From Synaphobranchus kaupii (taxonomy: Eukaryota > Chordata > Actinopteri > Anguilliformes > Synaphobranchidae), in the NCBI GenBank assembly GCA_029718625.1, contig CM056376.1, positions 94,903,945 to 94,967,944 of the forward strand: a stretch of 64,000 nucleotides of DNA, written 5' to 3'. A program made the translations under genes and the position numbers. The notes under the pieces were generated by a model that was given only the letters and a program-made list of their open reading frames with translations, ran no database searches and had not been told where the DNA came from. Shown one piece after another: positions 32,186 to 42,582 of the stretch (the stretch's first letter is position 1; every line of letters begins with the position of its first letter).

Positions 32186-32570
32186 GGAGCCTGCACAGTT
32201 ACTCCATCACCAAGACTGTGGAGCCTGCACAGTACTCCATCACTCACACTGTGGAGCCTGCACAGTACTCCTTCACCAAGACTGTGGAGCCTGCACAGTA
32301 CTCCATCACCCACACTGTGGAGTCTGCACAGTAGTCCATCACCTACACTGTGGAGCTTGCACAGTACTCCATCACCTAGACTGTGGAGCCTGCACAGTTA
32401 CTCCATCACCAAGACTGTGGAGCCTGCACAGTACTCCATCACCCACACTGTGGAGCCTGCACAGTACTCCTTCACCAAGACTGTGGAGCCTGCACAGTAC
32501 TCCATCACCCACACTGTGGAGTCTGCACAGTACTCCATCACCCACACTGTGGAGCCTGCACAGTACTCAA
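32186..32570. repeat. 199-bp higher-order duplication inside the minisatellite
   Basis: The rare variant ACTCCTTCACC occurs at about 32267 and 32466, 199 bp apart (five 33-bp and one 34-bp unit), with matching neighbours on each side, including GAGTCTGCACAGTA(G/C)TCC. Confidence 0.75.
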
Positions 32571-35285
32571 TCACCTAGACTGTGGAGCCTGCACAGTACT
32601 CCATCACCAAGACTGTGGAGCCTGCACAGTTACACCATCACCAAGACTGTGGAGCCTGCACAGTACTCCATCACCAAGACTGTGGAGCCTGCACAGTACT
32701 CCATCACCTACACTGTGGAGCCTGCACAGTACTCCATCACCAAGACTGTGAAGCCTGCACAGTTACTCCATCACCCACAATGTGGAGCCCGCACAGTACT
32801 CCATCACCCACACTGTGGAGCCTGCACAGTACTCCATCACCTACACTGTGGAGCCTGCACAGCACTCCATCACCAAGAATGTGGTGCCTGCACAGTACTC
32901 CGTCACCCACAATGTGGAGCCTGCACAGTTACTCCATCACCTACACTGTGGAGCCTGCACAGTACTCCATCAGCTAGACTGTGGAGCCTGCAGTCAAAGG
33001 CATGGGGAGAACATATTTTAACTGAAGTGATGTTGCCTATAATGATAATCACTTTCAGAACTTTGGCAGGCAAAGTATAGAATTAGTTCAAAGGGGGAGA
33101 TTTCAGAGAACATGAAGAGGAAGATTGGACCATTGTTATTTAGCAGTGAGCAATGTAACAACCTGATGACAGGCTTTAAAAACTCAAGGAGTATGCTGCC
33201 AACATTTCCAGAGATATATGTGCATAAATAAGATTATTAATAATAATTTTAAAAAATGTATTCAAATAATTTAAATTGCAAAACTTGGTTTGTCAGTATT
33301 TTTAACACACCATTAATGGTAGACAGGTTTGCAGTGCAAATTTGCATATGACTGTGAAAATTATGGCAATTTCTGTACCCCTATTTCTGTAACTATGGCT
33401 GAAATAGGAAATGTGAAATGGTTGTTAAGGCCAGTGAATTCTATGTGCAGGGTCTACAGATACTTTACTGTGCACTGTCACAATATTGGCAATCAAAACT
33501 GTAGATTGATACAAAAGGGTGTGGACTGTAGGTTTTGATTTAATTTCACCCGGAGTGGACAGAGCCCGAGACAGTGAACATAGTGAATAATAACCAAGTG
33601 AATAGCAAGTCGGACCCTCTAGATCTAGCTTGAAAGCCAGCTTGCTGTCTTGTTCCATTGGATCACGGACATAGTTGAGGTTTGCAGGAAAGACAGGACT
33701 GAGACATGGGAGAAAATAATTCTAGAAAAAGACATAAAACTCTGTAGTCTTTAAATTCTCATGGAACATGGATGTGATTGACAATATGGATGAAGGAGTG
33801 AAGGAGCAGTAAACAACATCAGACGAAATTGCAGATGGTGAGACTTGTTTTAAGGCTAGCAAAGCAGCTTTGGGCTTTAGCTCCATATTCAGAAAAACTG
33901 TTCTTTCAGTTTTTTTTAGGTTTTTTGTTTTATGGCAGAGACATTAAGAAAGATGGCTCACCCTGCTAGAATTCATGGATTGCGTGTGCCATGATCCTCG
34001 TGGTCTTGTATGAGATCATGACTGTGCCAATGACAGCAGTGGACATTTGACCGTGACTTCACCCAGGGAGGGAGGGTTCCAGTAGGCATCATCAGTGAGT
34101 CTCCTCTGGCCGTGTGCCTGCAGTCTGCCTGCGCTAACGGCTCATGAAGAGCACTACTTCCAGTGCAATGACAGGTGGCGTGAGTCAAAAGAAGGCTGGC
34201 AGAGGAGAGTGCATACTTGTTCAGCTCGCTCAAATTTATTGAAGACGTTGCAGTGATGAGACAGGTCTAAAGATATGGCAATTCGAATTGGGAGAAAAGC
34301 CATAATCAAGGATATAAATTGCTTCCAAATGAAGCCGCACTCTCAAAAAGAAAAGAAAAGAAAAAATCCCAGACGAGGCCTTGCATCAAGTTTCATATTC
34401 TCAGGCACATGTATTCAAGGTCCTGGCTGTGTGTTGAGACCAAGGGCAGTAATTTGCCCTGTATTTAACACATCATATTGATTGTGATTTTGTAAGGCTG
34501 CAGTGTATACACATTTGTACACTCTTACTGAATATTGCCATTTCCATCACATCTGAACACAGTTAAACTATGATAATCACAAGGAAAGAAACCCATTTAT
34601 GCTACAGTTGCTGGTTGGTAAGGTTATATCTGACACATTTGTTATATGTAGGCATGTAATTGTTCCCAGATGTGAGTGCCTAAAGAAGAAAAAAAAAATG
34701 AAGGCACCCTTGTTTGAAAAAATAATAAATAAATAAATATTGAAAAAAAATAAATATCGAAGTGTGGACATTCCAGTGTCTGGAAACATCTGATGCAGAG
34801 CTGTGTCACAACTGCAAAATGCACTCTGAATGTGTGAAAACAAACCAAATGTCTCCCTTTTTTCTTCAAATTATGCCATCTGAAGCTGAAACTCAAAACA
34901 GCTTAAGAGAAGAATTAAGATCTAATTATTCTGTAGTGCCTACAAAGCTTTTGGTTTCACCACACCAATGAGAAAATCAAAACATGTAAATTAGTTCTAT
35001 TACTCTAGGAAAAAGAGAACATAATTACAATGAAACAATCAGCTATAATGAAGAGTTCAAGGTTTGGTTTTGAAGGCCTGCTGAGAGTTGGACTGGAGTA
35101 TGCTTTGATGGCTCTGCATGTCCACTGTGACCTTGAGGATAGCTGTAATGATGGGATGATGAAATGTGCTTCGTTCTTTGGCATAATCTAATCCTTCACA
35201 ATATCCGAATAATAAACTGGAAGAGCGCACAAAAAATTTTTTTTTGTTTTTGTAACAATAATGGGACACAGTACTGGAAAATGTG

Positions 35286-35400
35286 TAAAATAATAATAAT
35301 AATAATAAGTATTATTATTATTAATTTATTTAGCCAGGAGGGTCCCATTGAGATACAATATCTCTTCTTCCAGGGAGTTCTGGTAGATTATACAGAATGG
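35286..35400. repeat. Teleost interspersed repeat fragment (GTCCCATTGAGAT type)
   Basis: An (AAT)n/(ATT)n junction is followed by TTTAGCCAGGAGGGTCCCAT TGAGATACAATATCTC and then TCCAGGGAGTTCTGG. The AGGxxGTCCCATTGAGAT segment is widespread in fish genomes as part of a LINE 3' region; family not assigned. Confidence 0.45.
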
Positions 35401-35949
35401 ATAGCATGAATCATGTGATGTAAGAAAGTGGTGGCTCTGTGAGAATGATGACATGCATCTATTCACCTGAGAACCATGAACCTTTGTGCACCTGCAGTGC
35501 TGGTGGTACCCCGTCTCTACCGCTCAGCCATCTTCAAACAGCACCTCATGCTCATTGTTGCTACTGCATTTTGGTCAACAGGTTCCCCCAGAATGGGCCA
35601 AGCTATTGTTAGTTTGTATGAAACACAATAGAATATGTATCTAAAATGTTCTTTTAGTGTGCCATTTTACCGAGACTTCGACTGGTCCCCTGGTTTTGTG
35701 CATATTTGCAGTATGTACACAACCAAGATGCTACAGAAGAGCTCCTATCATAACTAGAGCTTAGGGGGTAAGTTGGTAACCCTACATGACTAGCTCCCCT
35801 TCTCTTTCCAAGTAGCGACAGTGACTCAGGATGTAGATTCCTTCTATACAACATCTGAACAACACTTCCTCACCACCTACTCTAAACAACTCCTAGTCCA
35901 GGGCCTTGTACTCAAACAGATGAATGCCCGTCTGTTTCTCCTATATGAC

Positions 35950-36005
35950 AAGTCAATCTGGATAAGAGTTTCTGCTAAATTAATGTAATGTATTGTAATG
36001 TAATG
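35950..36005 (+). mobile_element. Decayed L2-type 3' tail
   Basis: CAATCTGGATAAGAGTTTCTGCTAAAT followed by TAATGTAATG and TTGTAATGTAATG. It has the same order as the tail at 9831-9889, with GGATA loop retained but an imperfect stem. Confidence 0.5.
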
Positions 36006-36044
36006 CAGTGCATTGCAGGACAATGTATGGCGTTAGCTGCATAA

Positions 36045-36597
36045 TGTTATGGTTTCCAAAACTGGAATGGACCCAAATGCAGGATTCGGAGACAGACTCA
36101 AGCAAAAACTCCACAAAGGAGTGAATTTATTGAGGAGGACAGACAAGCAGGCAAACAGGGGAGCTGGGTGATGGTCAGTATACAGGGTTGGCGAGTAACA
36201 AGAGGGCAGATGAGGAAACAGGGCAGGAGGGCTGGAACGGGAAAGCAGGCTGGACAGGCGAACTGAAAACAGACTGAACAATTAGCAAACAAACAAACAG
36301 AGGCCGAATAACACATCAAACACACAACAGATTTGACGGAACGAACTGGCACAGAACACACAAAGAGGGTGATATAAATAAGGGGAGAAACAGGTGAAAT
36401 GGGAGATGAGTAATGAACCGGGCGTGAGGAATGTGAGCGAGAGTGAATGAGGTAATGAATCCGAGTACGGAATGCGAGTGGGGAAGGCGAGTGATTGGCT
36501 GGGAAATGATGGGGAGAAAATGAGGAACTAAACAGGGGAACCATGCCCAGCCTGCACAACACAGAGCGACAGACAAGGTAAACGGAAAAACATGACA
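36045..36597 (-). mobile_element. Solo-LTR-like element, tentative
   Basis: A 553-bp block bounded by TGTTATGG on the left and CATGACA on the right, i.e. TG...CA with short imperfect inverted ends. Read on the minus strand it ends with CTCAATAAATTCACTCC and a GTCTCC-rich 3' part, and has TTTATATCACCC upstream as a possible TATA region. That gives a U3-R-U5-like order. The flanks (ATAA / TGAA) do not form a clear target duplication, and no internal retroviral coding region is present, so this is a suggestion only. Confidence 0.4.
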
Positions 36598-38935
36598 TGA
36601 AACAAGAAGAATGGGGACAACATGGAGGACGAAAGGAAGGTGGGCTGGAAGGGAACGGCAGATGTTACACATAAGGTGTGTGGAAGCACCTTTGTGGACT
36701 GTGTGTGGGCACACAGGCAATCTTACTAAAGATGCCGTTAATGAGGTTATGAAATCCTCTTCACCTGAGGAAAGATTTAATTTAGTGCTTAAATGACAAA
36801 ATGTGTGTTCAGTTGTATTGATTGTTGAATTAGGTATTAAATGGGTATTATCTTTCCTTAACATGTGTATTGCAGTGATAGTTGCAATACAGCCCTAATA
36901 AGCCCTAAATCAGCCCTAATAAGCCTGAGTTTAGTCCAGTAAGTACCAAATGTACTGCTAGAGCTGTTTCTATACTGAGCATTTTGCTGTGTTAATGTTC
37001 ATACATTTGCGCTTGTAAAATACATACTTCTATATGATATGACACATTCAACACTGCATTTTATTCGTTATTGAAAGTTTATTGAAAATATAAAACGTGC
37101 TTTCTTTGGGTAGTAAAAATCCCCCCTTTTTTTGTAATGGTACCTACTTTCATCACCACTCCTGAAATCTCTCCGCTGACCTCTACTAACCTCATTTTCC
37201 CATTTTATAAAACATTAAAAACATACAAAAATGCTTCTGGGTGTCGATTAACATTTCTGTACGGCACACATTTCTTTTTAGACATTTGCCCTTGGGCAAT
37301 CAGTGGAAGAAAGGATATCAGAAAAGGCTTCATGTGAAGTGTGCAGATAAATAGATATGGAGAGGTGGTCAGGGTCCCCGCTGTCTTGTGAGAGAGGTGG
37401 GCGGACAATTACAGCGTGCAGGGGGAACGAGGTGATGGCGAGGAACGCACTCAGCCGAGGACGCTGCTGGGTTCACATATGACGAGCAGACATCAAGGCG
37501 TGTGCGGAACGACCCCAGGTGGCTAATGACAGATTGGTCTCAGGGGTCAAACTTCACGTGAAAGAGGAGTTTGGCTTTACAAGAACATAAAAGCTCTTCC
37601 CACTCGTTGCATCTCGAGATTGCCGTAGAGAACTGGGAGAGATTGACCTCTGACTCAATAAAAGTATGAAAAAATTAAGACAAAAAGAAATCCTTTCAAT
37701 TTCAATGTTTTTTCCTTCTCAATTTCATTATTGCATTGTGTGAAGTATAAGCCCTTGTGATATTAAACTAACCATGCAGAGCCATTTTGAGAGTATTAGG
37801 AAAATGAAGACGCAAAAACAAAAGCTGAAAAGATAATGATACATTTCCACCTGGAAAATGTATTATGCCTTATTGCATGAGTTACGTAGATCCACATCCT
37901 ACTTATTAGAAATAATTTTATTTGGCAGTGTGTTGATTCACATCGCGGTCTCTATTTGGGGAAGATTTGTGTGAAACTTTGGCTCTTATTTCCTTTGACA
38001 CGCCATCCAAAGAAAAGAAGGTTCAGATATGAACCGTACACACAACAATAATATGGGTAAAGCATCTTTGGGGTTTTATTACTTTTATTTAGGAGGTTCA
38101 AAGAGAAGGTATAGAATACTTCACAGAACCAGATGGATAAGGCTTGGACAAAGCACAGAACTTAAATTCTTGTCGCAAAGCACTAAATCCACAGCAAATG
38201 TTGAATGTTGAAATGTTCAATTTTCAATGTTACCACGACAGCTCATCTGATTCTGTATCTTTTCAAATTTTATTTATACGACAGAGACAATTCCAACAGT
38301 ACACCAACTGTTTTGTTCTTTCACAAGAAATACCTGCGACATCCAATCTTTCCCCTTCTATTCAAATCTTGCTTACTTCTTCTTGATCCCTTCAAAGCTG
38401 TCTAGTGCGATGCAAAGAAAGGGAGGCTCATTAGATGTGATATTTCTGTCTCCATCTGGGGTGAGACATTCTCCAATACAAAAAGGGGCTTTAGCTCACA
38501 TGCACACTCTCACAAAAAGAAATTGTATTGTTGTTCTTCTCAAATAATGTCAATCAAGATAAGCCTGCTAATACTACATCCAATGAATGCAAATGAGGAC
38601 CGATTGTATGGAGGCATATCAGAGAGATGGCATTAGGGAGTAGAGTCAGCACAGATAATAGGCCACCTCTCACTCCTGCCTGGTCGTGTTGTTTACAAGC
38701 CCTCCTCCGTGACATGCTTGGGAAGCACCCACTTCCTCTTCCCTATCTGTCCTGTTCATTAACCCCTTTGCGCAGATGGCAAATTTGGTCAATTCTCACC
38801 TATTTAGGAGGTGCACTGTTTAAGGCTTTTTCTTTAGTTTGCAACAAAATACCGAGAGCTACATAAGTGGATCATAAACTCCATGTCCACAAGTGTACAA
38901 AATCTGAGGATGAACTACTAAAGGTCTATGATGCA
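36598..38935. other. Intergenic, no feature recognised
   Basis: AT-rich, unique-looking. No coding, RNA or repeat signal recognised beyond short A/T runs. Confidence 0.5.
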
Positions 38936-39275
38936 AAATAATAATAATAATAATAATAATACATTAAACTTATATAGCGCTTTTCAAGGTACTCAAAGAC
39001 GCTTTACATTAAAAAATAAGTAAATAGATAAATAAGTAAAATAAATAAGATAAATAAGATAATTAAAATCCAAAAAAAAAATTAATAAAAAGATTAGGGA
39101 AGTGTGGGGTAAAAACAACAAAAAAAAGGGGGAGGGGGGATTAGCTGGGGAAAGCAAGTCTGAAGAGGTGGGTTTTAAGGGCAGTTTTAAAGGAAGAGAG
39201 GGTAGGGGCAGCTTTGATGTGGGTTGGAAGTGCGTTCCACAGAGAGGGGGCAGAAACTGAGAAAGCCCTGTCATA
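38936..39275 (-). mobile_element. LINE 3'-end fragment with (ATT)n tail
   Basis: Plus strand: an (AAT)n run at 38937-38962, then TTATATAGCGCTTTTCAAGG, ACTCAAAGACGCTTTACA, and further on GAAGAGGTGGGTTTTAAGGG and GTGCGTTCCACAGAGAGGGG. On the minus strand this is a LINE 3' end running into an ATT tail. It is a familiar teleost L2/CR1-type segment, 5'-truncated, with no intact ORF. Confidence 0.6.
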
Positions 39276-39776
39276 TAGGCATTAGTTGTCCATTTGTTCA
39301 TTAGTTTCTCCAGATCTATCCAAATGGCTAAATTGTGATATATGCAACTACAAATCAACAGTTTTGGCTCATAAAATTCACTTTTGCACCATTTTCAAGT
39401 GGGAATTACTATATTTCCATCAGTATAGGGGGGTAGATATCTATGGGTCCAAAACCCCTATGCAAAACATGTCATAAAATGAATAAAATTAGTTTTGTCC
39501 ATTATAGCGCATATACATTTGCTCCTTCTGATTGTTTAAGATAAAAACATTGATATCACAGTGTTACATACATACTAAATATGTTGCCTAATCATTCACT
39601 GTTGTACCTCAATAAAACATCACTTTTCCCTGTACTCTACAGTATGTATACATTTGCCCCGGGATTGCATTTTTCTGTAGTACATTAATCTACCACATAT
39701 CAGCACACAGTAAATTGGAATGAGCATTTGCCATGCCCTAAGTGACAAGTATATACGCCATTACCTATATTATGTA

Positions 39777-39998
39777 CAGTCCCGGCCAAAAGTCTTGTCG
39801 CATGAGTGGACAAAAGTGACAATTGCTAATTACCCAACTCTTAATTAGCTAATACAGTTAGGAAACAACACAAATTAATCATAAGTGTCTAAAGTTTATT
39901 TAGATACTAGCAAAATGACATTTCAAAATTGTTAATAAATGTTACAGCTTGATAATGATCAACAGGCCAATTTTGGCCGGACAAAAGTCTTGTCGCAA
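39777..39998 (+). repeat. Left IR/DR arm of the Tc1-like element
   Basis: It contains an outer direct repeat (CCAAAAGTCTTGTCGCATGA) at the tip and an inner one (GGACAAAAGTCTTGTCGCAA) at 39979-39998. These are the expected transposase binding sites. Confidence 0.88.
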
Positions 39999-40118
39999 TG
40001 GCCAACTCCAATTTCTAGGCCACAGTGAATAAGGAAGAAACAAACAAGGGGCTTGATTAGTCAGCTGTAGGTAACTTTGAGCTATAAAAGCAGAAATTTG
40101 ACACTTTAAGCCAAGTTC

Positions 40119-41123
40119 ATGCTCAACATTGCTTCTGTCAACATGCCCAAGATCAAACCAGAAACCAAAGTGCTGATCATCAAGAATCTCAAGTCCAAGT
40201 CTCCTGCTGAAGTTTCAGACATCTTCAATGTGTCTAAACAGCAGGTGGAGAGGATTCGCAAGGGCTACCAAGAGACTGGCGACGTCCATGACAGACCCAG
40301 GTCGGGCAGACCGCGCAAGACAACTGCTCGAGACGACAGCTTGCTGGTCCGATGGTCAAAAGCCAACCCCAGGGAGGAGTGGACGCCAGCAACGCCTGTT
40401 TCGTCAAGAACTGTACGTCGGATTCTTGCTCGCAATGGTCTCCACGGTCGTATTGCTGCCCAGAAACCAGCGCTAAACAAGAGACAGCTAAGAAACCGTG
40501 TTGCGTATGCCAAGGCCCACAGCCTGACGGAAGATTGGACAGCAGAAAAGTGGCAAAAAATTTATTTTTCAGATGAATCGTCAGTTGAGCTCCATCCCAA
40601 GCACCGCCAATATTGTCGATGACCCTCTGGGGCCCGTCTGGACCCACAGTTCACCCAGAAGACAGTCAAATTTGGAGGTGGAAAGATTATGGTTTGGGGT
40701 TACATCCAATACGGAGGTGCCAGGGAGATCTGTAAGGTGGATGGTAACATTGACAGTGCCAAATATCAACAGATTCTTGCCTCCCACTACATTCCCAACT
40801 ACAAGAGGGGTCAGATTTTTCAACAGGATGGAGCTCCTTGCCATACCTCAGGTTCCACTATGAAGTTTCTCAGGGGGAAGAAGATCAAGGTCCTTCAGGG
40901 ATGGCCAGCACAGTCTCCAGATATGAATATTATTGAGCATATCTGGGGAAGAATGAAGGAGGAAGCTTGGAGGACCAAGCCGAAGAACTTGGAGGAGCTT
41001 TGGGATGCCTGCAAGGTGGCCTTCCATGCCATCCCCGACGACTTCATCAACAAGCTCTACGACTCTCTGCCAAACCGGATGGCAACTGTTCTGCAGGCCA
41101 AAGGAACCCATACTAGATATTAA
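40119..41123 (+). pseudogene. Tc1-like DD35E transposase with one in-frame TGA
   Basis: One continuous frame of 334 codons, interrupted only by TGA at 40620-40622 (codon 168). The codon in this position was probably CGA, a C-to-T change at a CpG. The likely start is the second ATG at 40143 (MPKIKPETK). The N-terminal paired-like helix-turn-helix region includes SPAEVSDIFNVSKQQVERI and a GRPRKT AT-hook-like motif. The catalytic residues are all present: D152 (YFSDES), D237 (FQQDGAPCH) and E273 (NIIEHIW). There are 35 residues between the second D and E, against 34 in Sleeping Beauty, because of an added Gly in LQGWPAQSPD. Both halves look otherwise undamaged. Dead as it stands unless the stop is read through. 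Confidence 0.9.
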
Positions 41124-41222
41124 TTTCTTAACTTATAGTCCATGATGAAATACTAGACTGATTTTTCATTTGGTATTTTATTAACTTTTTGAGAAAGATA
41201 AAATTTATTGATTATAATTTGA

Positions 41223-41447
41223 TTTGCGACAAGACTTTTGTCCAGGTAGAAACTGGCTTGTTCATCATTATCAAGCAATTAACCTTATAAGCATCTATTA
41301 AATTTTTGTTTTGCTAGTATCTAAATAAACTTTAGACACTTAGGATTAATTTGTGTTGTTTCCTAACTGTATTAGCTAATTAAGAGTTGGGTAATTAGCA
41401 ATTGTCACTTTTGTCCACTCATGCGACAAGACTTTTGGCCGGGACTG
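41223..41447 (-). repeat. Right IR/DR arm of the Tc1-like element
   Basis: Reverse complement of the left arm. The inner direct repeat is at 41223-41242 (TTGCGACAAGACTTTTGTCC), the outer at the tip (ACAAGACTTTTGGCCGGGAC). Confidence 0.88.
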
Positions 41448-41865
41448 TAGGGTAACATAAAAATAAAATAGTATTCCACCATCTGCAAAATGCTGCCAAA
41501 TGTTCTATCTTCAATGAACATCGGTAGCCTACATCAAAAATAAATTTAATGATTGCATTACAGTATGTGAAATGCACTCAAAATGCCAAAATAACAATAG
41601 GCCTATCAATCATATTGGAAAGACAGTGCTCGAGTGGAAAAATGAACGTACATATGTAGCCAGCGAGACCAACCACATTTTAGACACAAAAATACTTACA
41701 TATTGGGAAAGGGAATACTCCCCTCCCTAATGTGTTTTCTATAGAGCTTGCGTAATACTAGACTGTTAAAACGAAAACTGTTGTTACACTGGCCTGCAAT
41801 TCATTTTTCAAAGCACAAAATAAGACATTGCATATACCGCTACTAAGGTTATAATGTACTTTATT

Positions 41866-41883
41866 GGGGGGGGGGGGGGGGGG
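41866..41883. repeat. G18 homopolymer
   Basis: Eighteen G in a row on the plus strand; a potential quadruplex and a likely sequencing-length uncertainty. Confidence 0.85.
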
Positions 41884-42524
41884 TGAATCGTCTACCAATA
41901 AATTAAAAACACAGAGTTTGTGATTTCCACTAATAGTTTGGCTGCAGGAGCAACGAATGTCTCAGTTGAGCAAAATGATGACGCCGGCGCCATTATCACT
42001 AGGCATCTGCACAAAGGAGTTAAGAACCCTATTTACAAGCAAGAACTGCTCTGATGTGTGTCACAGGCCAGCGTTACCACTGTCACGAGTACTTATTAAC
42101 CAAGTGTTAATCTGACTACTAAACAGGGTGGGTGTTCCCAAGACTGAGAACACCGGGGGATGGAAGTCCCATCCAATTTGCACAAAAACTAGAACAAAGA
42201 GTTGTTTTTCTCTCCAATCTCTACCCATTACAGTCATGCTTGTTTTAAAAAAAGTGAACAAAGGAGAACACAAAAGAGAGCATCCCCTGAAAGGCGTGTC
42301 AGATCTGGTGGGATAAACTGGGCCCTTCATTGAATGCATTAATGCAACGCACAAGATTGCTCTGTGAACAGTGCAGAAATGATTACTTGAGAAGAATGAA
42401 TGAACTAGATGCTAACTGATAGTGCTATTAAAGGAGACCTCACCTCCATGTTGGCCTTGTGATTTCCATCTGTTGGCACTTTCATATAGGCCTACAAGAC
42501 AGAAAACGAGATACAGAGAGGTGA

Positions 42525-42555
<31 letters not shown>

Positions 42556-42582
42556 TTTGTGTGTGTGCGCGCGCGTGTGTGC
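42525..42582. repeat. (GT)n/(GC) microsatellite
   Basis: GT run with TTTTT and GCGCGCG interruptions; alternating purine-pyrimidine throughout most of it. Confidence 0.9.

Larger units (their letters stand above)
29645..32992. repeat. 3.35-kb minisatellite of 33/34-bp units
   Basis: Roughly 100 tandem copies of a unit reading CCTGCACAGTACTCCATCAC then CTACACTGTGGAG. Two length classes alternate: 33 bp (CACAGTACTCC) and 34 bp (CACAGTTACTCC). Unit variants include GAGCTT for GAGCCT, CCAACACTG, CCAAGACTG, CCTAGACTG and CCCACACTG. CCAAGACTG appears only from about 31350 on, and GAGCTT is lost after about 32353, so the array has regional subtypes. Each unit holds the inverted repeat ACTGTG...CACAGT. 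The consensus lacks stop codons in all three forward frames, which produces reading frames up to 814 codons; these are not taken as genes. Confidence 0.96.
32993..36044. other. Intergenic, mostly unrecognised
   Basis: AT-rich unique sequence. Recognised pieces are a short AAT/ATT run and a common fish LINE-tail-like segment at 35286-35400, and a GGATA-hairpin remnant at 35950-36005. No gene seen. Confidence 0.5.
39777..41447 (+). mobile_element. Tc1/mariner transposon with long IR/DR termini
   Basis: A 1671-bp element flanked by TA (39775-39776 and 41448-41449). Termini start CAGTCCCGGCCAAAAGTCTT. Inverted repeats of about 222-225 bp (39777-39998 and 41223-41447) each carry an outer and an inner copy of ACAAAAGTCTTGTCGCA or its near-relative, the IR/DR arrangement known from Sleeping Beauty-type elements. 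The outer 140 bp of the two arms differ at about one position, so the insertion is young. The single transposase frame is broken by one TGA. Confidence 0.93.

Noticed and set aside
29571..32334. Very long open frames (up to 814 codons) as a repetitive protein gene
   Set aside because: They coincide with the minisatellite, exist in all three forward frames, shift with the 33/34-bp unit mix, and begin at a TTG or inside the array.
29645..32992. CRISPR-like array
   Set aside because: Units are head-to-tail without unique spacers, in a vertebrate-type genome; it is a minisatellite.
36098..36864. Minus-strand frames of 166 and 182 codons as genes
   Set aside because: They lie in the LTR-like pyrimidine-rich block, overlap each other in different frames and show no domain.
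40620..40690. Frameshift between the two halves of the Tc1 transposase
   Set aside because: The downstream half is in the same frame (offset of exactly 570 nt between the two ATGs); only one TGA separates them.
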